Shown here in pieces: positions 59,301 through 64,000 of a stretch of DNA of 64,000 nucleotides. Numbering within the stretch: the first letter of the stretch is position 1; every line of letters starts with the position of its first letter. The notes beneath the pieces are model-generated. The model did no database searches, was not told where the DNA came from, and saw nothing but the letters and a program-made list of their open reading frames with translations. The stretch comes from Rhodeus uyekii (taxonomy: Eukaryota; Chordata; Actinopteri; Cypriniformes; Acheilognathidae), in the NCBI GenBank assembly GCA_037043235.1, contig JAWRVZ010000243.1, forward strand, positions 1-64,000, in the 5' to 3' direction. Position numbers and translations under genes: made by a program.

Positions 59301-62300
59301 CAAAGAGGGCGGAGCCTCTGAGACACGCCCACCTGTTGTGTCACGGCCAATGGTTGGGAGGCGTTAACCAGCCGGCGGGAACTTTTCCTGAACTGCTAAA
59401 ACAAACGTGGCTTCGGCCTGGTTTTTTTCGTGGCGCTGCACCAGTTCGTTCTCTGGCTTCTCTTGAAGTGTATCGGGCCTTTAGTGTCAGCAGTCCTGGA
59501 GTGAGTCGTAACTCAAGCTTTTCCTGTTCCCCCAGTTCAGACTCCAGAGACTCCAAAGGTTCTCCCGCTAAAGGCGACATGGAGACGGACGAGACCACGC
59601 TCGTCCGGCGGCAGAAACAGATCAACTATGGGAAGAACACGCTGGCGTATGACCGATACATCAAAGAAGTGCCCAAGTGCGTCAGCTCATGCGTGCGGTT
59701 TCTGAGTAATGCCTGTGTATCTGCTCTGCCCCGCAGGTGTTGAACTGTGCGTTTATCTCTTGTTTTAGGCACATGCGGCAGCAGGGCGTTCATCCGAAGA
59801 CTCCGAACAAGTTCAAGAAGTACAGCCGGCGCTCCTGGGACCAGCAGATCAAGCTGTGGCGGGTGAAGCTTCACGCGTGGGATCCTCCGGCGGACGAGGC
59901 GAGCGACCTGCAGCAGATGTGAGCTTCCTCACGCACACCAACAACCGTTTCCTGAGGGAAAACCACACGTCACGCTATAGTTCAGCGTCGTGGCAAACGC
60001 AATGATTAATCCTGGTTTCAGAGCGTCCGGTGTTCATTTACTCCGTGTGTGTGTTTGTAACAGAGAGGAAATTGACTTGGATGAAATCATGGACTTTGAG
60101 TTGGATGTGGAGTGTTCGGCAGATCCTGAATCCCAGCGTCCAGCAGTCAATCCAGCAGCGCTGTCTCTGACAGAGGTAAGATCCCGAGTCACCGCGCAGC
60201 TCCCAATACAGCAGTAAAGGAGATCGGTCCCGCCAGGAGTTCAGTTTCCTGTCATTTGAAATAGGGTGGTAATTTCCAGAATGTAATAAAAATTAGGGAT
60301 GCTCCTTTTAGGTTTTTTGCTGTCAATACGACTACCAAATTATTTACATTTTTTGTCTTCATTATCGGCCGATCCCAATTATTTAAGCTATATATTATAT
60401 ACATTTACATTCCTGCATTAATCAAAACAACTTGCATTGCATTCAAGAAACACGTTGACATTTTAATCAGTTCTTGCTTTACCTGGGAATCGAACCCATG
60501 ACCTTGATGTTGCAAGCGCTGCTCTCTACTGTTTGAACTACAGGAAAGTAATATATAAGTAATAATAGTCAACTAATCATTAGTCTACTTGGAAGAGGCT
60601 TAATCAACCTAAAATATTAGTTGGAGAGGAAAATGTGGTGTCAAGTCACGCAGTCCATGAGGAACAGTTCACTCATCCCGTATCCCATAAGTGTGTGTGT
60701 GTGTGTGTGTAAGCTGGAGTATTGCATGCTTACAGCAGGACACGCAATCACTTGCATTCAATTAATATACATGTTTGGACTTGCATCTAGAGTAGATCTA
60801 GACTAGAGTCAAAACAGACTAGTTATATTTGTGCGCTCACAATAACAACCTAACCGTGTGCTTTTGTGAAATAAAGGAAACAGTCTGGCTTCTGTCTGTG
60901 GGGTCACGGTCATGAGAAATGCGTCTGGGCAAAGCTGGCAGTGTCTATTTTTAAACAAACTGATTCAAATAGAAAATAAATATTGTTAGATCATGAAACG
61001 TGCATTACTCAGATTTTACGTCGCTTTATTCTACACAAGATGCGATTAGTTGACTGAACGCTTCAATGAAGGGCAGCCCTGGTAATTAAACCCTGTCCAA
61101 TACATGAGGACAAAAGTAGAAGCACTGCAGCTCCTGAATGAACAAAGTGATTCAGATACAAAAATGACTTTCCTTCCTACGTCCTGCTTATGCAAACAGA
61201 AGCATTTTAGCCTTTTGTGGAGATGGTTTATTCCTCTCTTCATCCAGAACACATGCAGCTGCACTGAATCACATCAACACTCGAGCGCTGAGCTTCAGGT
61301 CCTAGAAACAGAAATGCAACAACTAATCAAATGTATCATATCAAACTGATTGATTGGCAAGGATGGCAGCAGCTTTATTACCCTGCGGTCACTTCACATT
61401 TCATTTTGCAGACGCTTTTATCCAAAGCAACTTACACATGAGGAATAAAGCAAGCGATTGATCATGAAGAGGCGAATAAACACAGGCAGAATTTCAGACA
61501 TTTGCTTAGAGAAGCTGAATCTAGGAATGGAAAGTGAAATAAAGTTGTTTTATGAGGTTAAGTGCTCACAGAAGAGATGTTGCCTGACTTCAACACCGAA
61601 TGCACTGTTTACATTCACTTAAAAAAAGTGTTTATGAAGACACTAGTATAGTATTTTGACTCACAATTGTGCTTCTCTATCACACTAATGTACCTTAAGT
61701 AGTCTGTGCTTGTTGCGGTTAAATGTGAGTTCTGCAGGACCACAAAACATGACATTTGGTTGAATTTTTTTTTTTTTGTGTGTTTAGTGGTCATGGCCTC
61801 ACAAAAATGTCATTTCTTTTTCTTCTGTCGTTATAATGCATCTATAGCAGTGGTTCTCAAATAGTAGGGCGCGCTGGGGGGGGCGCGTGACCGTGGGGAA
61901 CATGCTTTTTTTTGCCAGGGAGTAGGTTTTCTTGCACTGAACAAGAGCAGCAGATATGAAGTTCAGATAGCAAACCCTTCACCCGTTGATGTGTACGATC
62001 ACACCGGTGTTCATGTGTCACGTGATCAATCGCTAAATTCACACGTGTTTTCACGCGCTATCTGGCACTGATCCAAAAAAGACGCGCTCAGAGAACCTGA
62101 TCATTTATAAAGGTTTTTAAGCGACAAACATTCACTTTCACATATCTGAGAATCTGAATATCAGGTAGTTGATAACAGAGCCAACAAGTTAGTGACTATT
62201 TTGAATAAAAAAGAAAAAACTAAATAAATGTGAAACATCTATCAAACAGCGCTCTTTGTGACTGCGGTCTGTCACGTGACAAGCATGACGCGTCGCCATG

Positions 62301-62725
62301 GAAACAATAAAGCGAAAGTTCCAAAATAGGGGGAGGGGAGATGCGCGAAATGTTTACTTCCTGGGGGGGGGGGGGGGGGGGCAGAAAGTAATTGAGAAGC
62401 TTTGATCTATAGTGAGACAGTTGCACTAAAACTGTCTCTGGATCGGCATCCACATTTAGAAATGACTGTCGTTTTTAGTTAGCTTCTTTTATAAAAAAAA
62501 GTAGTAATAGTAGAATGTGGCGCTTGCAACATCAAGGTCATGGGTTCGATTCCCAGGGAAAGCAAGAACTGATTAGAATGTCAATGTGTTTCTTGAATGC
62601 GATGCAAGTCGATTTGAATAAAAGCATGAATGTTAATGTAATAACTGTGTGCTGTTGTGTGTCAGGACTCGTTCTCCGGAACCCCGAAGAAGATGATGAA
62701 GATGGAGGATGCTGAGATGTCCTGA
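56283..62725 (+). CDS. slbp: Histone RNA hairpin-binding protein (stem-loop-binding protein, SLBP), 8 coding exons
   Basis: SLBP binds the 3' stem-loop of replication-dependent histone mRNAs and drives their processing, export and translation. Coding exons are 56283-56341, 57369-57497, 58368-58472, 58586-58648, 59536-59676, 59769-59918, 60064-60175 and 62666-62725. All have GT/AG borders and compatible phases, giving 819 nt and 272 residues (human SLBP is about 270). The RNA-binding domain spans about residues 138-208 and includes RRQKQINYGKNTLAYDRYI, the TPNK motif (177-180) whose Thr is phosphorylated in the family, and YSRRSWDQQIKLW. SFTTPE (63-68) matches the cell-cycle phosphodegron of vertebrate SLBP1. 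RRRIL (100-104) sits where human has the KRKLL cyclin-binding/NLS motif. The N-terminal RWSHCRKRG is also conserved. These N-terminal elements favour somatic SLBP1 over oocyte SLBP2. No frameshift or internal stop is seen, so the gene appears intact. Confidence 0.95.
56342..57368 (+). other. slbp intron 1
   Basis: AT-rich intron with no recognised repeat or RNA. Confidence 0.7.
57369..57497 (+). CDS. slbp: slbp coding exon 2
   Basis: Acceptor GAAG|G, donor CAG|GTAACG. Encodes residues 20-63, including RWSHCRKRG, a basic segment conserved in vertebrate SLBP. Confidence 0.9.
57830..58050 (-). repeat. Decayed CTAGCAAC-type minisatellite in slbp intron 2
   Basis: GGTTGCTATGG, GGTTGCTAGGG and related motifs on the plus strand are the reverse complement of the array minisatellite. 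The copies are diverged and interrupted, so this is an older trace of the same repeat, with no Helentron ends visible around it. Confidence 0.7.
58368..58472 (+). CDS. slbp: slbp coding exon 3 (phosphodegron)
   Basis: Acceptor GTGCAG|C, donor CATCG|GTCTGT, a weak 5' splice site. Encodes SFTTPE and an acidic stretch ending EEMRSNVRRDMH, aligned with the human region preceding KRKLL. Confidence 0.9.
58586..58648 (+). CDS. slbp: slbp coding exon 4
   Basis: A 63-nt exon with acceptor TCCAG|A and donor GGAAG|GTTTGT. Encodes YRRRILAVDFPQRDRKISSG, corresponding to the cyclin-binding/NLS segment. Confidence 0.9.
58649..59535 (+). other. slbp intron 4
   Basis: No recognised repeat, RNA or alternative coding exon. 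Confidence 0.6.
59536..59676 (+). CDS. slbp: slbp coding exon 5 (start of RNA-binding domain)
   Basis: Acceptor CCCCCAG|T, donor CCCAA|GTGCGT. Encodes a Ser-rich linker and the first half of the RNA-binding domain. Confidence 0.95.
59769..59918 (+). CDS. slbp: slbp coding exon 6 (end of RNA-binding domain)
   Basis: Acceptor TTTTAG|G, donor CAGAT|GTGAGC. Encodes HPKTPNKFKKYSRRSWDQQ and the Trp-rich end of the domain (LHAWDPP). Confidence 0.95.
60064..60175 (+). CDS. slbp: slbp coding exon 7
   Basis: Acceptor AACAG|A, donor CAGAG|GTAAGA, ending in phase 0. Encodes an acidic C-terminal segment (EEIDLDEIMDFELDVE). Confidence 0.85.
60420..60545 (-). mobile_element. tRNA-derived SINE (minus strand)
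   Basis: On the minus strand it has a Pol III B-box (GGTTCGATTCC, 60,486-60,496) in the context CAAGGTCATGG...CAGG, followed by a CAAGAACTGATT-type linker and a LINE-like tail. Matches the copies at 62,515 and 63,920. Confidence 0.75.
60691..60710 (+). repeat. (GT)10 microsatellite
   Basis: Uninterrupted GT dinucleotide run of 20 bp. Confidence 0.95.
61398..61442 (-). mobile_element. Fish SINE 3' tail fragment
   Basis: On the minus strand it reads GCTTTGGATAAAAGCGTCTGC, the widely conserved 3' tail of fish SINEs. Only the tail is recognisable. Confidence 0.6.
61848..62404. mobile_element. hAT-type non-autonomous element
   Basis: The left end CAGTGGTTCTCAAA is typical of hAT elements. The right end TTGAGAAGCTTTG is a mutated inverse. 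An 8-bp target duplication ATCTATAG flanks it (61,840-61,847 and 62,405-62,412). GC-rich ends surround an AT-richer middle, and no transposase frame is seen. Confidence 0.7.
62363..62381 (+). repeat. G19 homopolymer
   Basis: Nineteen consecutive G inside the hAT element. It may form quadruplex structures and is prone to length error in sequencing. Confidence 0.95.
62515..62640 (+). mobile_element. tRNA-derived SINE (plus strand)
   Basis: Begins near GCGCTTGCAACATCAAGG. B-box GGTTCGATTCC at 62,543-62,553, tail with ATGCAAGTCGATTTGAATAAA. The 5' part with the A-box is missing or diverged. Confidence 0.75.
62666..62725 (+). CDS. slbp: slbp coding exon 8 and stop
   Basis: Acceptor GTCAG|G. Encodes DSFSGTPKKMMKMEDAEMS and TGA. 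SGTP aligns with the human C-terminal YSGTP motif. The exon lies only about 50 bp past a SINE. Confidence 0.85.
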   Translation, partial: DSFSGTPKKMMKMEDAEMS

Positions 62726-63110
62726 GATGGAGAGGATCCCTGAGCCGCTGAGTTATCTTAATGCACTGTTCGTCTCACGGCTCGCTCTGAGCATGTACAC
62801 AGGTTCAGGTGTCGTTGTGATGCCACAGGTTCAGACGGCTTCTTAAAGAGAAGGTTTCGTCGTCATCACTGAATTCATCGTTCTTTCTCTTGTCTTTCAA
62901 AAGAAAATGTAAATGTGTAAATTTGGGGTTTGTTTGGCTTTGTGGTGGTAATCCAGCGCTCAGAGGACCTTCTCTTGTATTTATCAGCAAATATCCACTG
63001 TTAAGTAGTTTGTGATTTTTAAATTGTTTTTTTAAAAGATTTGTTTCTTTGACTTGTTAATTTCTATTTTATGAAGAACTTTTGAAAATAAATATTAAAC
63101 TGGAAAATAA
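62726..63110 (+). other. slbp 3' UTR with poly(A) signal
   Basis: AATAAA at 63,087-63,092 lies about 360 bp after the stop codon and is the likely polyadenylation signal. The exact cleavage site is not determinable. Confidence 0.7.
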
Positions 63111-63393
63111 TAGCTGTGAGTTATTTGTCTGCTCCACTCCTGATGTTATTCATATTGCAGGGCAATCGTGCTTGAGGCATTAAAACAGGGTAATAACTGA
63201 AGATGATGGACCTTCTCAACACCTTTTGATTGAAACCTTATGTGAAGTCCACTCTTTGCAGCATCCTTTTGAACTCCAGTCAAATAGAGCCTTAAATCTC
63301 ACAAGAAATGAATACAAAATAATGTGCACTGTGGTTTGCAATCACATCAGAATAAATGTTTATAAAGCAGATGATGCTTTTACTGTAAGAAGG

Positions 63394-63475
63394 CTGTTCA
63401 CACCAAGACAAGGTCCAATGATATCGCCGCTGGTGTGGACGCTAATATAGTTACCGTTCGTTATTGTCTTGTGAA
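63394..63475. mobile_element. Possible MITE remnant
   Basis: TGTTCACACCAAGAC followed after about 40 bp by GTGTGGACGCTAATAT resembles the ends of a common fish MITE type. Short and diverged. Confidence 0.3.
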
Positions 63476-63623
63476 GACAACTTTGCATTGCCTACCATTA
63501 AAACATATGTATTTGTACGTCATGTGAAAATTGTGTACCAATTTTTGTGAAAATCAGACTTTGTTTTGGGCTCTAATATTCAACTTAGGAAAATAATTGT
63601 TAACTCTGATTCTTTAATGATAT

Positions 63624-63860
63624 GTTCACGCCATGTCGTAATTACCGTAAATAAGAGATGAAAACACTCGGTTCTTGGAGGACTCTCTCTTGCGATAACA
63701 GGCTACTATTAACTTTAAAATAAATCTGAATGGGTCACGAGGCACAAAGTCGTAGCTCTCCGAAAATTACCAATGTAAAGTCGTAACTGCGAGTTCTACG
63801 ATCACGTGAATGCTTTTTTACAAGTCGGAATAGTTATGGTAATTACGACATGATGTGAAC
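63624..63860. mobile_element. MITE-like element with 27-bp terminal inverted repeats
   Basis: The arms at 63,624-63,650 and 63,834-63,860 are inverse copies with three mismatches and share CATGTCGTAATTACC. The 237-bp element has no coding capacity and no clear target duplication. Confidence 0.6.
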
Positions 63861-63917
63861 AAGCCGAACAATATTAAATCTATTTTTTCTACAGCTTTCC
63901 AGTGTCTCAAAGAGTTG

Positions 63918-64000
63918 AGAGCAGTGCTTGCAACATCAAGGTCATGGGTTCAATCCCAGGGAAAGCAAGAACTTATTAGAATGTCAATGCGTTGGATAAA
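63918..64000 (+). mobile_element. tRNA-derived SINE, cut by the window end
   Basis: B-box-like GGTTCAATCCC at 63,947-63,957 in the same context as the two other copies. The element continues beyond the window. Confidence 0.7.

Larger units (their letters stand above)
60176..62665 (+). other. slbp intron 7, repeat-rich
   Basis: About 2.5-kb intron holding two SINE copies, a SINE tail, a TG microsatellite and a hAT MITE, listed separately. The remainder (about 60,720-61,390 and 61,450-61,840) shows nothing recognisable. Confidence 0.75.

Noticed and set aside
62515..62600. tRNA gene
   Set aside because: A B-box is present, but there is no complete cloverleaf and the sequence continues into a SINE tail shared with two other copies.

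Overview
This is animal nuclear DNA, most likely from a teleost fish and possibly a cyprinid. The evidence is an eight-exon vertebrate histone stem-loop-binding protein gene (slbp), fish-type tRNA-derived SINEs, two hAT elements with 8-bp target duplications, a solo LTR with a 5-bp duplication, and very long CTAGCAAC-type minisatellites. No bacterial-style genes are present. The species call is an inference.

Positions 1-55,379 are essentially one transposon array. Short elements lie head to tail, each ending in a 3' hairpin followed by CTAG and abutting the T-starting 5' end of the next. The best-preserved units carry an inverted repeat that sits at the very 5' end but is subterminal, just before the hairpin, at the 3' end. 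That combination is the hallmark of non-autonomous Helentron-type rolling-circle elements (HINEs). I distinguish three families by their termini: A (1-35,657, 19 junction-delimited units, including four ~672-bp 'D' units), B (36,919-39,567 and 46,452-55,379, plus an inverted piece at 35,658-36,742) and C (39,568-46,451, two units, plus an inverted piece at 36,743-36,918). Most A and B units carry a minisatellite of 0.2-1.5 kb whose repeat includes a sequence matching the RFX X-box consensus. No Rep/helicase gene is visible, so any mobilisation would need enzymes encoded elsewhere.

The array is also rearranged. Fold-back inversions occur near 100, 35,660 and 37,630, two of them at GC-rich palindromes that recur in every unit. 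Two arms, at about 36.4-36.9 kb and 46.3-46.7 kb, are inverted copies of each other. Unit C1 has been invaded by a hAT element (41,067-42,357) and a solo LTR (42,471-42,804).

Positions 55,380-64,000 hold AT-rich spacer, a CpG-rich promoter and slbp on the + strand (coding 56,283-62,725; 272 residues when the eight exons are joined), followed by SINE and MITE-bearing flank. slbp is the only protein-coding gene I can support. The many short open frames across the array recur with the repeat, lie in several frames at once, and are not credible genes.
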